This document shows positions 1 to 10,729 of a stretch of 64,000 nucleotides of DNA, one piece after another. The DNA is from Leptodontidium sp. MPI-SDFR-AT-0119 (Eukaryota > Ascomycota > Leotiomycetes > Helotiales > Leptodontidiaceae). Every line of letters starts with the position of its first letter. Position 1 is the stretch's first letter. The notes under the pieces were generated by a model. It was not told the DNA's origin and ran no database searches. It saw only the letters and a program-made list of their open reading frames with translations. The translations under genes and the position numbers were made by a program. The stretch covers positions 1,798,001-1,862,000 of the forward strand of contig JAHLEZ010000001.1 in the NCBI GenBank assembly GCA_020726505.1, read 5' to 3'.

Positions 1-1334
1 GATCTCAGCCACGAGCGCAAACTGATGATTCGGAAGTTGGGAATGTTCCGCTGAAAAGTGTCACCCAACGGAGTATTTTGTTCTGGAATAGTCTTTGGCG
101 GACCGAGGTTTGGGGGCTGTGAATTTGCCTGAGATTCGTCACAATGGCCAAGTAATTGATGTGAGGGGTTGAATGATGACGTCGGTGTGGTATCTCGTGA
201 CTATAACGTGACTCTATATCCAACAGCTCTTCGGCCTGATCTCTGTGAAGAGCAATGTACCCAGTCAACGACCTTCAGAACATTCCAACGAAAAGTTGAA
301 GTTGTACGATCGTGCCCTAAAACTACGGCTCTTCGGATTTAATTCTCGGCAAGGAAGTTTTCAGCCTTTGTTTACTTCCCAACGAACCAGTTGCTCCACA
401 GCGAGTTCATATTGATATCCAATGTGTGAGCTTTCAGTTGACAAGAGAGGAGGGGGGAAATTAGGCTGAAAGCATCACAAAATTAGTAAAGGACGAGGAA
501 AAGCGAAAGAAAGGGAATGTCGCAGTCTAACTCACTGACCTAGTCACTACCTCATGCTCTTCTTTTTCTTTCTTGGACTATAAAGGAAAGGATATCCCCG
601 AAACAGCCACTATAGAGGACTCACAAACCTCAACCCAAAAGGAAAACAATTTCAAAGAGGGGGAGCCAGGCTGCAAAAAGTTCTTCCAATGGGGCACGCT
701 CTTAGCAAAAACTTCCAACCATGTTGTTGAGAGCGCCTTAACGTACATCTTGATCGCCTACCCCAGATAGACAATGCTGAGTGCAGGTGTATATAGAGCA
801 AGAACTGGCAACGAGGAACAAATCGGCAAAAAATATATTTGACAGCAATTATTTCTCTGGATCCAAAATTGCGTTGACTTGAGAGCTGTTGAGTAACAAG
901 TCAAGTCGTATTTAGATGACATGACTGTGCGGGTGTTCCCATTTGTGCTGCTTACTGAAACTTAAGAGCAGACCTGGAATTGCACAAAAGATTCTCAGCT
1001 GTCTGGTCGGAGTTTTAGTCGCGTACTCATATGAACTTTGAAGGAAAATAGCCAGGTTTAATAGAGCACATTTGGAAGGGGAAAACACAGCTGAGGGTTG
1101 AAGTTACATTATCTGCTGTGCGCATCATTGGCTGTAAGAAAACCTCCAAATTGGAGCATATCACATCCTTTGAAAACTTCAAAAGGCAAACCGAATTGCC
1201 ATCATATTCCTACATCCCACCCAAAGCACTTGGTGTATCTAGCATGCTCCCAACACCATGAATGCCAATATATACAAATTGACTCGCGAGTCATTAACAT
1301 CAACCTGTTGAAGATCCGCCAAGGACAGCTGATA
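1..1334. other. Intergenic, no supported gene
   Basis: I see no gene I can support here. An 87-codon open frame on the minus strand (5-268) ends at the window edge and shows no domain, signal peptide or convincing splice sites. It could be an exon of a gene continuing to the left, but nothing favours that. The rest is 3' flank of the Rab-like gene. Confidence 0.4.
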
Positions 1335-2180
1335 TCAACAACAGCCATAACCCGCCGTTTTTTCAGGATCCCTCGACAGCTTGACACCACTTCGATTATT
1401 CCCTCTAGTTGGCGGCCCCTTAACCCCAGACCTCCTATCATTCAAATCATATTTCCCCGCCTCGACATTCATATAAATCCTCTCCGCAACCCTCCCAAAC
1501 GCCATCTCCACACCCTCACCACTCTTCGCACTCGTTTCCACATACTCCAACACTCCATTCTTCTTCGCCCACTCCTCAGCCTCCTCTTTCGTCACTTCTC
1601 TCTTATTCTCATCTCCAGACGCCAAATCGCTCTTATTCCCCACCAACACAACCACAATATCCGGCTCGGCAATCTGCCTCAGATCATTAAGCCAATCCGT
1701 AACATGCGTGAATGTAGGCCTCCTCGAGATATCAAAGACTAACAGCGCCCCCGACGCACCACGGAAATAACTCCTCGTTACGCTCTTGTATGTTTCCTGT
1801 CCCGCCGTGTCCCAGAGACTCAGTTTCATGTGCTTCTGCTCTATCTTCGGCTCTGCGCGCCGCGGTTCTGGGAGTCCTTCGGAGATCTCTGGGAGTGAAG
1901 GATCGCGGACGCTGGGTTTGGGTGTTGGGGCTGGGACTGGAGTGTTTGGTGGTCCTACGGGGACTATTCGAGAGCCTTCATAGAATAGAGTAATTAGCAT
2001 GCCGTCTTCTAGAGTTGATTTGATGTCTGGATTGCGATTACCGAATTCTACTCCTATGGTAACGTCATGATGTGGAGAGAAACGCCCTTCGCATAGTCGG
2101 ATCGTGAGTGAGGATTTGCCTGTTCCACTATCGCCTATACAGACGAGCTTCGCAATGTAATCCCATGACGGAGAGGACAT
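1335..2180 (-). CDS. Rab4-like small GTPase
   Basis: Predicted Rab-family GTPase for endosomal or recycling membrane traffic. Exons, 5' to 3': 2180-2042 and 1975-1335, giving 259 aa. The P-loop GDSGTGKS is at residues 16-23. Switch I ends TIGVEFG, and the splice restores the Rab2/4-type run GVEFGSRIVPVG. WDTAGQE, GNKSD and ETSAK are all present, and the C-terminus is a GYGCC double-cysteine geranylgeranylation signal. Between strands beta-2 and beta-3 sits a Pro-rich insert of about 45 residues, absent from animal Rab4. The 66-nt intron (1976-2041, GT...GCTAAT...AG) is a multiple of three and has no stop, so unspliced RNA would also be translated. The start was chosen just before the G domain; the open frame runs further upstream to 2498, but that extension does not look Rab-like. 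Assignment to Rab4 rather than Rab2/14 is from memory. Confidence 0.88.
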   Translation of the reverse strand: MSSPSWDYIAKLVCIGDSGTGKSSLTIRLCEGRFSPHHDVTIGVEFGNRNPDIKSTLEDGMLITLFYEGSRIVPVGPPNTPVPAPTPKPSVRDPSLPEISEGLPEPRRAEPKIEQKHMKLSLWDTAGQETYKSVTRSYFRGASGALLVFDISRRPTFTHVTDWLNDLRQIAEPDIVVVLVGNKSDLASGDENKREVTKEEAEEWAKKNGVLEYVETSAKSGEGVEMAFGRVAERIYMNVEAGKYDLNDRRSGVKGPPTRGNNRSGVKLSRDPEKTAGYGCC

Positions 2181-3187
2181 CAGGAAGGTTCCTATCGAAT
2201 GGCTTGCGGTTGGAGGGCTGGCGAGTAGGTACCCGTGGTGGATGCTGCAAGTGGTATCTTTTGGCACGCGACTCAGGATCCAGATGCGGTAGTCAGTCGT
2301 AATGATGATTGTGGCGAGAAGTTGTACTTGCAGTAGAGTCGACGACCTTGGTAATGAAGGGGCCAGGATAAGAAGGGCTCTGGTAACTTCGATGTTTGTG
2401 AATGGTTGGTTGTTAGAGGGTTGTTTCTTGAACAATGATAGAGGTTGAACAGCACAACAAGCTTCAAGGTTTCCTTGCATCACTCTCTCTCTCTCCATTT
2501 TCGTGAGCTCTCACCTCAAGCTTCATGTCTGCTGCTGATTGGCTTATCCCGCGGTATCTTAGTGCCGATGTGGCTGATCATCGGATGCCGATTTGTTCAT
2601 GTCAGCTAAGCTGCAGCTGAGTTGGGGTGAGTTGTGCTGCTGCTTGCGACCAAGACAACACAAGAAGAGTTGATCCGATGCGGCAATCAGCTGCCAAAGA
2701 CTCCAGCTTAAGGACATTATGAAAAGTGGCAGAAACAACAAAATCAACAAGATTATGTTCGGATACTAAAGTATTCATATCTTTATTCTGCTCCTTTCTA
2801 TAGTTACCGATGCTTTCTGAATAAGCCGTGGCAACTGAGCTACTGTTGCTCTATCGGTGGCTTTGTCAAGGCAAGGATCCTCATTCTGCCACCAACCGAC
2901 CGACCGCCTCATCTTCTGCCTGGCCTGGCCTGCATCAGCACCTCATTCTCTCGGTGTGTCACTGACTCTCACCCAGACAACTTCCCTTTCGACACTGGAT
3001 ATCAGCTTTAATTCACCACAAGACAATATCATATGCCAGTGCACTCTTATTCACTTCCCCTGCTCGCATCTAGAAATTCAATAAAGGACTTGCTCGCAAC
3101 TCCACTCGCGTAGGCGGTGACGGCCTTATCAGTCACTTCGATCAACTCCATCTTCGAGCCATCTGCAACAGTGCATGAGCGTCGAAG
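2181..3187. promoter_or_regulatory. Shared 5' region of two divergent genes
   Basis: About 1 kb separates the divergent starts of the Rab-like GTPase and the choline-transporter-like gene. No further gene is supported. Pyrimidine-rich stretches near 2750-3080 fit a fungal promoter or 5' UTR. No specific site is identified. Confidence 0.4.
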
Positions 3188-5530
3188 ATGTTCTCAGAAT
3201 GTGAGTAGATATCCTAGAAGAGGACCTGCGCTATGAAGCTTTCATCTGACCTCAACCCTTCAGATGCTTCGAGGTTTCTAGCCCAGTCACAGTCGCGATT
3301 CTCGAACTTCGTACAACCTGATAACGCCGACCCTCCACCACGAAATCCCAACGACAGATACCGACGAGCAAACCAGCCCTTACGGAACCAGTCTCGCGGA
3401 TACTCATCACGGCTAGGAAACCCATACCAATCTACCTCCAACTTCGCCTTCACCCGCTACGCTGCTGCTCCTCCAGACGCGCCTTTGTTTCACAGTGCAT
3501 TGGATGACTTTCGAGAGGAGGACGATGAAGAGGAGCGGGAGAGGGAAACAGCAGATTTCTTTGCTCTGCAGAAATCAAGAAGGACTTTCGCCCCTATAGC
3601 GCGTTTGGACGAGAGCCGGGAGACGGATCCGGAGGCGAGTAATGAGTCGGTGGAGACGGCCAGAGACGAGGACGGGAGGGCTACTGAAGACCGGGGGAGA
3701 GCACGAGGGATCAAGAGTAGCTGGAATGGAGGTGGTCAGAGTACGAGAGGAAGAGGCCGGACACCTGGAACTATCGGGGAAGAGGGCAGTGATAAGGATG
3801 GGGAGAGCTTACGGAGGAGCAGTGAGGCGAGCAGTAGAGGTCGGGAAAGGATGGAGGATGTTGGACTGGAATCGACAGTAGAGGATGACGATCCACCAGA
3901 TGACCTGGCTGTAGAAATGGAGGATAGCCCGCCTGCTTTCCAGAACTTCCGATCAGCACCCAAATCCGGACCTATCAGGTTACCTACGGATTCCAAACAA
4001 AGTCGACAAGAGAGAGATGCGGAAGCACGGCGTATGACTGGTGCTGAGATCTCAAGACCGCCAAGTTCAGTTGAAACTGTTCCAGCTACGATAGCTACGA
4101 CGATAGCAGAAGCACCGAAACATGATGTCTTTTGGGGATCCCTGTACCTAATATGCCTCGGGGCACTATTCGCAACCTTCTTCCTAGTCTTCCTCCATAC
4201 CGAAACTCCCGATAGGAATATTGGAGATACGATCTATACCACCCTACACGCCTCGTTCCACCTATTTGCGGTTGATACGGTGGTCTCGATCATTGTGTCA
4301 CTCGTCTGGATTGCCCTGCTGCAGTCATTCGTGAGATCTTTGGTACACTTGATCTTGCTCGCAGTACCAGTCATTCTATTTTCGTTCTCACTCTACCCAT
4401 TTGTGTCGAGTTACAAGGGCTCAGCGCACGGAAACAGTCTCCAAGATAAGGCAATGAGGTGGTTATCCTTCATCCCCGGAATCTTCGCCCTAGTTTGGTT
4501 GTACACCATCTACAAAGGTCGCCATTCTTTGAACAAGGCAATTGGAATACTGGAATTTGCCTCGAGAATTTTGGCTGCCAACCCTGCTCTTCTTGGAATG
4601 GGTTTTGCTACTTTGGGAGCGGTGGTGGTATGGACTTGGATGTGGCTGGGAATGTTCACGAGAGTATTCCTGGGAGGTGAGTTATCGACTTCGGTGACCA
4701 GGTTTATCATCGATGCGACGAGTTGGTGGTTAGCAGTCTATTTTGTACTCATGTACATCTGGACTTTGTCTGTGATCAGTGGCATTCAGAGATCAACAAC
4801 AGGAGCGACAGTATCTCAATGGTACTTCCACAGAAACGCTATTCCAACTCCGGCATCGAGAGAAGTAGTTGTGGCTGCGTTTAGTCATGCAACAACTACA
4901 ATATTCGGTACAATCTGCTTGTCAACTTTGATCGCACTCCTCATTCGCCTTCCCCTCCTATTACTTCCACGCCGCGTCATGAGCGTTGTAACCATCTTCG
5001 CTTACTCCTTAATCCCTACGCCAATCGCAGCTCTCACCAACCCTCTCACCCTCACCTACGCCGCGATCCACTCTCAAGCTCTTCACCCTTCCGCTAGAGG
5101 TCTAAGTCAGATGACTTTCCTCAGTCCTCAAGCACCGACAACAACCCTCACACCTCGCTCATTCACCGCCAGAAAACATCAAACAACACCTCTTCTCCCC
5201 TACCGGCTAGCGAAACTTCTCCTCCATGCAACTCGCTTCATCATGGCAATGGCCCTCGGCTTCGGCGGCTGGGTTGCAACAGCTCGCCGACTGAACATCG
5301 CAATGCCAGAAGGCGCTGGTATCAGAGGAAGCGCATACGCCTATGTCGTCGGTCTGGTAGCGAGTTTCATCGGTTGGGGCGTTCTCGGAGCGATGGAAGG
5401 TGTGCTAAGCGGTATCGTAGACGCGAGCGTCGTATGCTGGGGCAGCGAGAGAGGTATGACAGGTGGTGGAGCTTACTGTCTCGAAGCAGGCTATCTTTTT
5501 GGAGAAGGCCGAGAAAGAGATTTGCCTTGA
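3188..5530 (+). CDS. Choline transporter-like (CTL/Pns1) membrane protein
   Basis: Multi-pass membrane protein of the CTL/SLC44 (Pns1) family; substrate unproven. Exons: 3188-3200 (13 nt) and 3264-5530, giving 759 aa. The intron (3201-3263) begins GTGAGT, has a CTGAC branch-like site and ends CAG. Splicing creates the N-terminus MFSEYASRFLAQSQSR, which I recall as typical of fungal homologues, so I prefer it to the unspliced ATG at 3233. The first ~275 residues are charged, Arg/Ser/Glu-rich and probably cytosolic. About ten hydrophobic spans follow, including segments starting VFWGSLYLICLG, LVHLILLAVPVILF and WWLAVYFVLMYIW, ending with the conserved C-terminal CTL segment (residues ~600-745). 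It is divergent from the Rab-like gene. Family assignment is strong; transport of choline is inferred only. Confidence 0.88.
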
Positions 5531-5986
5531 ATCCAAATCGAGATCATGGCGTATTGAGAACATAGGAGTTTGGATATCCATGGCAGGGAGGCGGTCCACG
5601 GAGTAGATTGATTGCATGGTTGGCTTTGGGGAGTTCTTTCGAGCATGCATACATGCATGCACAGGCGTGCGTGTGGGCGTGAGTCCGAAACTGCATTATG
5701 TCAGCGTTAGCGTGTTGAATAGTATGATACTTTATATTCTTTCCCTGTGTCTGTCTGTCTTCTGACCACAATGATTTGAAGGGCAAGTGAAAGCCTCAAA
5801 TTTTCAATTATTATTATACATTTGACAATCATGATAAATCAAGATTGGTTCAAGAAGAGTAGTTTTAAAGTACACATGTGGTTCTGGTCCTGGTTCATGG
5901 ATGGCCAGGTAGATAGATAGGTTTGCTGGGTGAATTAGTTCAGCAGTTGACTGACAAGTCGATAGACCAATGTCAATTTGAGCCGC
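5531..5986. other. Convergent 3' flanks
   Basis: 3' flank of the CTL gene facing the 3' end of the small secreted gene. It contains a purine/pyrimidine-alternating patch rich in CATGCATG and CATACATG (5644-5665). No gene seen. Confidence 0.5.
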
Positions 5987-6521
5987 TCAGTTGTCCTTTC
6001 CCTTCCCCTTCTTGCCCTTCTTAGTGCAAAGACAGCCATCCCCCATCTGGTGGCCACCGTCGAATCCTCCAGGACCTTCTATGCATGCTTTCTTACAAGC
6101 ATCGTCGCTATCCATCTGTTTTTCCCCCGTACGAATTAACCTCTGGGACACATACATATATACGATAATACGATAACACGACAAAAATTCGCCTGCATGC
6201 ATGACTTGAGGAGCACTTACATTACAATAGCACATGCCGTCTGGAAGGCAAGACTCTTTGTAGTTGACGTTGAATTCTGTGCAGGCGCCTGCGCAATCAT
6301 CATCGCTGTGGCACTGGAATTTTCCCCCGAGCATTAGATTTGAAGATCATGGAGTGGGATGGGATGGGATGGAAGGTCTTGGAACGTACACCGGCACCGT
6401 AATCGTCTCGCTTGACAAGATCAAGGAAGTTGACTGAGGTTCCTCCCTGGCCGTCCAGTGGAATGGCCATAGTGATGGAGGCCATAGCCATGAATAAAGA
6501 TAGAACGGCTGAGTACTTCAT
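5987..6521 (-). CDS. Secreted preproprotein with two defensin-like cysteine units
   Basis: Small secreted Cys-rich protein of 117 aa. Exons, 5' to 3': 6521-6390, 6313-6221, 6115-5987; both introns are phase 0. Exon 1 encodes a signal peptide (MKYSAVLSLFMAMASITMA), then a pro-segment ending LVKR, a likely Kex2 site. Exon 2 (31 aa) has six cysteines spaced C-x5-C-x3-C-x10-C-x5-C-x-C, the layout of cysteine-stabilised alpha/beta (defensin-type) folds. Exon 3 (42 aa) keeps C-x3-C and C-x-C, replaces the first cysteine by Met and lacks the fourth, then ends in a Lys/Gly-rich tail. The exon starts, CHSDDDCAGAC and MDSDDACKKAC, look like a duplicated exon. It may be an antimicrobial or effector-like peptide, but activity is not shown. 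A TATA-like site lies ~110 bp upstream. Confidence 0.72.
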
Positions 6522-7694
6522 TTTTGGATTTTGGATTTTTTTAAACGAATGAATGGATGGATAGTGAATGAGTGAGTGTGTTTTTGTTGGGAATTAAATG
6601 TAGAGTAATGGTGGAAACGTACGTTCTTTTTATATAAACGAGGTATTGGTAGATAGATCATTTAGACTTTGGACTTAGTACCATTGAATAATATTTGAAC
6701 CTTAGGATACGGCATTACGTTTGGAACTTTGGGATATGGTATGACATTCAAACCTTAGTCTACACTGACAGCTGTACAGTACACAGTACATAACGTTTCC
6801 GACTCAAATTTAGTGATGATACTTTCCGGGGGGGGAATGAGGGTCTTGTTTAAAGCAATTTGATCCCGTCTGGCCTTACCTAGCTTTAGTATGTGGTAAG
6901 CTTGAAGTGAAGAATGTTCAACCACTTCTAATGGTGCTTTATTCTACTGCTATACGCAGTAACACAGTAACATAGGAAAATTGATTAAGTAAACAAGATT
7001 GTAAGGAATTTTAGTGAAGGTAGTACTGTACAGTCCATAAATTAGGATAGTATAGTAACTTTAGACAGCGGACTTTAGGTGGGCTTAAAGTAGCTCCGTA
7101 AACTTTTAAATGGGGCTTGCCAACCTGCCGGGTTAAAAGACCTAGCTAGCTTGCTTGCTGATCAAAAGCCAACTTGATTAAAGAAGTTTTCTCCAAGGTT
7201 TGGGTCATACTCTTCGGGTTTGGATGCCGTAAATTACCCCGTATACGGAAGTGTCAGATGGAAAGTATGTCCCCACCGTTTTTTTGTTAGTAACACTTTT
7301 TGTATAAGCAGAATTAAAGTTGGCAGAAAACGGCAGTAGTATATGTATACTTTAGCCCAAGCGTTTTCCGGGCCGTACCTATGCCTCAATTATTCCAGAT
7401 TTAACGTCCGTACTCCTCCTATCCCTGTCGAGCATTCTACCAAAACTTTGGACACAGGCCAATAGTGCGTCAGAACTTCTCTATCCCGTTTCTGTTAATG
7501 GTTTAAGCGGGGCTAAACAGTACAAACGTGAATCCGGTTCAGTTTGCAGAGCGGTTGGTTGTAAGAAGTAAACATATTGCCATGGCTTCTCCTGAAGACC
7601 TCCCCCCCCCCCACCCAAAAAAAATACCTACACCGCAGGCCCGGGGGGTACGCAGCTGTATTGTAAATTACGTTTCTTACTCAAATTTAAGGAT
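6522..7694. other. AT-rich spacer before the transposon
   Basis: About 1.2 kb with no supported gene. It is AT-rich with many TA steps and repeated GTACAGTA-type motifs (6775-6795, 7025-7035). It has short homopolymers, for example C11 at 7602-7612. It could be old RIP-mutated repeat sequence, but no family is recognisable. Confidence 0.4.
6629..6638 (-). promoter_or_regulatory. TATA-like box of the defensin-like gene
   Basis: On the minus strand this reads TTTATATAAA, about 110 bp before the ATG at 6521. This spacing is usual for strongly transcribed fungal secreted-protein genes. Confidence 0.5.
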
Positions 7695-7696
7695 TA

Positions 7697-7788
7697 ATCG
7701 TCAGCTCGCCGTCCGGTGGGCTTCCTACATCCTTTCAGTCTTAGTCAGAATAAGCGAATGCGGATCGGAAGCGAATGCGGATTTTCGC
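7697..7788 (+). repeat. Left terminal inverted repeat
   Basis: Matches the reverse complement of 10131-10223, except for a diverged 20-25 bp middle and a one-base gap. It contains direct repeats of AAGCGAATGCGGAT at 7752-7765 and 7769-7782. Confidence 0.9.
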
Positions 7789-7863
7789 GATTTTGTACGC
7801 GTCCCCCACCAAAATCGCGTCTCTTTTACATCACCACCAGATACGGTTTCGCATAACATCACG

Positions 7864-10050
7864 ATGGCTCGGAAGCGAATTCGTCCAATTAAGGAACCGA
7901 AGGCTCCAAAGGCTCCAAAGCGGCAGCGAACCTCAGAACCAGGCTCTTTCAACGCAATGGACGATTTAAAGACGCGTCTTCGCAAGGCAAAAGAATGGCT
8001 TCAAAAGCATCCTTTGGAGAAACAATCCACGGCGGCTAAGATCTTTGATATTAGTCCTATAACGCTAAATAGCTCTCTCAAACGATCAAGTACTAGAAAC
8101 AAGCGTGGCGGACAGAACAAGATATTACAAGCCTACCATGAAACCGCCCTTCACGCATTTATACTACAATTAATTGCACATTGGCTTCAGCCATCTGCGC
8201 AGTTAATTTATAGAGTTATCTGCACTATTCGATGGCAATACGATAAAGTGGCATCAAACCCGTCCTAGAGCTAGTTCACACGATAGTAGAAACAAAGCGG
8301 CCTTCACAAAATCAAGACCAAACCTTTAGCTAGAGTACGAATATCGGCACAAGACGAGAAGATGATTAAACGTTAGTTTAAGGGGTTCAAGCGTACGTGT
8401 AAAAGAATAAAGGTCAAGCCAAGAGATATCATCAATTTCGACGAGACTGGCTTTCGGATTGGATGCCCCAGAGGCTCAGAAGTGCTGGTTCCGGAGTTTA
8501 TTAAAGAAGTAAGTTCACCGGTATGCTTTCATCTAGATCAAGTAATAACTGACTTTTGGCTATAGTATTACTCTGTTAGTCCTGAAAACCGACGATCCGT
8601 AACAATCATTAAGATGATCAACGCCACCGGACGAAAACCTATTCCTCTAATAATCCTTATACAAGGCAAACGACTTATGCAAAAGTGGTTTAAGAAGGAG
8701 CTTCCTACCGGCACATATATAAAGGAAAGCGAGAATAGATTTACTAATAATCAAATCGTTATACTTTACCTAGAGCATTATATTCGGAATTCAGACTATA
8801 GACCAGGCAAACCATAGAAACTCATGCTTATGGACAATTATAAGAGCCACGAGACTCCAGAATTTATCAATTTGGCCAACAAGAACCACATTTTACCTTA
8901 TCCGCTAATCCCTCACCTAACACACTATATACAACCTTTAGATGTGGGTATTTTCCAACCGTACAAACATTACCACGACCTAGTAATCAAGAATGCCCTT
9001 GCGAGGCTTGATTTAGAATACACCATTTACTCTTTCCTACGAGATTTAAAGGGAATTCGCAACGAGACTTTCAGCCGGTATAACATCAAGAAAGCCTAGA
9101 AAAAGTCAGGAATGTACCCAGCTAACTACGATCGCTGTTTAAAGAACCTTAAAACCTTTACTCCACCTGAGGTTAATATTCAATCACCTACAAATCAAGA
9201 GCCTAGTTTACCTCGTACGCCAAAGAAACCAATACACGTGGAGGAGTTAACATGGCGCTAGCAACACAAAGTTACAGATCTTTTAAGTAGTCCATCTCGA
9301 CCAGAATTTGTCTCCTTTCTCCGTAGAACTCGTCAAGTTGCGATAGAATCTACCTTACAAACAGAAGAGTTAAATATTCTATCTCAACAGCGAAAGGACG
9401 AGATTAAGAGCAAAAAGCGGGGTAAGAAATAGTTCCACTTCAAAGATGGCCTTACTAAAGAGATCGCCGACAAGATGATAGCTGAAAGAGACGCCAAAGA
9501 CGCCAAAACCGAAGCCTCTAAAGCACAGCGCTATATCAATAAGTTATAGAGAGAAGAGCGTGATATTGAGTACCTGAAAGGTGTTGATACTCGGGCTACA
9601 GAGCGTACCCGGAAGAGAATACTACGAGAGCGCCTAGCAAATGGTATTATTATAGAGGACAGTAATCCTTTGTTAGTTCCTGTCCTTAATATAGAGGAAA
9701 TTTGGTGGTCTCAACAACCTCTTGAACGGCAAGTTACTCGTCGGCGAAAGAGAGGGATTCCTAAGCTTGAATTACCTTCGTCGGCGCCTGTACTTAGAGA
9801 CGACGATTTGACTATAATCATCGATACAGACGGCGATAAAGAGCTTCAATTAGACTATTTACATATACCACCACTCGTTAGAGACCTCGGAATTGATAGT
9901 GATAGCTTTAATTCAGATAGTAGTGGAGATTCAGACGATTCGTTATGTAAAGTTGGCGATAATACTGATTCTGAAGAGTCGGATTCTGATTATTGGGATA
10001 GCGTCTCATCCGATAATGATAAAGATAGTGAAGATGAGGAAGATCTTTAA
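7864..10050 (+). pseudogene. RIP-damaged pogo/Fot1-type transposase
   Basis: One continuous frame runs from the ATG at 7864 to the TAA at 10048, interrupted by a 57-nt intron (8509-8565, GTAAGT...CTGAC...TATAG, phase 0). Visible parts, in order: a basic N-terminus, a helix-turn-helix-like region (about 7957-8110), first catalytic Asp in NFDETGFRIG (~8434), second in MDNYKSH (~8830), third in QPLDVGIFQPYK (~8938), and an acidic Ser/Asp-rich tail. There are ten in-frame stops at 8266, 8272, 8284, 8287, 8374, 8815, 9097, 9259, 9430 and 9547. All are TAG and no frameshift is seen. Contexts such as KR*FKGFKR and KP*KLMLMDN suggest Trp TGG became TAG; others may be Gln CAG. This one-directional C:G to T:A pattern is what repeat-induced point mutation produces. 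The gene cannot make functional transposase. Confidence 0.88.
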
Positions 10051-10130
10051 ATTAATTCATTCTTCCTAATGTATTCTTAGTAGTAAATTACACCTATTTA
10101 TCGCTTAATTAACATTAAAGGTGATGGCGG

Positions 10131-10223
10131 GCGAAAATCCGCATTCGCTTCCGATCCGCATTCGCTTATTCTGACTGAGAGCGATAGCGATAACAGGAAG
10201 CCCACCGGAGGCGAGCTGACGAT
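10131..10223 (-). repeat. Right terminal inverted repeat
   Basis: Inverted copy of the left end, with the same subterminal 14-mer twice (10137-10150, 10154-10167, minus orientation). The TA at 10224-10225 completes the target duplication. Confidence 0.9.
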
Positions 10224-10225
10224 TA

Positions 10226-10729
10226 CATCTCTTAGAAAAGGGTAAAAGTCGTATTACTACGAAGTTAAAGCTATTTCACTATCTTGGCTTTCTCTGAAGA
10301 TCGCTCCAAAAGCGTGTACAAGAGTAAGCAAATGTATTCCCCTACTAGTTCGAGTCGGCTGCTGGTGAGATGTGTGAAGCGAAGGAGGGGAAGCAGGGTA
10401 GGGGTTCACTAATTTTTTATGCTCTTTGTGTACAATTGCCTTAGTAAGCTATATTATGCTAATGAAACGTGTTTGATACTCTTCTTCGCAATACGAAATA
10501 ATCGTCAGTTCCCTTCCTCTCCTAGAAAATATGTACTTAAGCTGGGAGGTACTTGCCTGTTCAAGTACTAAGACTAGTCACTCACTTACTCAGTTAAAAC
10601 AGAAAAGTCACGATATATAAATATATGCACGAACGCACGTTCAAAGTAGCCCGGCGCTAGTGGGTTCTTTCTTATCATGTCTGTGTTCATCTCCCTTCTG
10701 TTTACCAATTTATCCATACCTAAGTCAGA
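10226..10729. other. Spacer between transposon and kinase-like gene
   Basis: No gene seen. The stretch 10541-10642 resembles 14800-14892 (see the repeat entries) and lies just upstream of the kinase-like gene, so it may be part of its promoter. Confidence 0.4.
10541..10642 (+). repeat. Diverged dispersed repeat, copy 1
   Basis: Aligns by eye with 14800-14892. Shared blocks include GGTA-TTGCC, ACTCAC, CAG and AGA-AGTCAC, followed by ATGCA-GAA-GCA. Differences are largely C/T and G/A. The nature of the repeat is unknown. Confidence 0.35.

Larger units (their letters stand above)
7697..10223 (+). mobile_element. Pogo/Fot1-type (Tc1-mariner) DNA transposon, complete but inactivated
   Basis: The element is 2,527 bp. 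Its ends are inverted repeats starting ATCGTCAGCTCGCC (left 7697-7788, right 10131-10223, about 92 bp with a diverged middle). A TA dinucleotide lies immediately outside each end (7695-7696, 10224-10225), the target-site duplication expected for Tc1/mariner/pogo insertion. Inside is one transposase frame (7864-10050) with a DDD-type catalytic core. Each terminal repeat carries two copies of AAGCGAATGCGGAT at 17-bp spacing, plausible transposase-binding sites. The structure is complete at both ends, so this is one unbroken insertion that later accumulated stops. The pogo/Fot1 assignment rests on motifs. Confidence 0.9.

Noticed and set aside
5..268. 87-codon minus-strand frame at the left edge
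   Set aside because: No domain or splice evidence; possible exon of an outside gene but unsupported.
1098..1742. 214-codon plus-strand frame
   Set aside because: Antisense to the Rab-like gene, no domain, Pro/Arg/Ile composition typical of a shadow frame.
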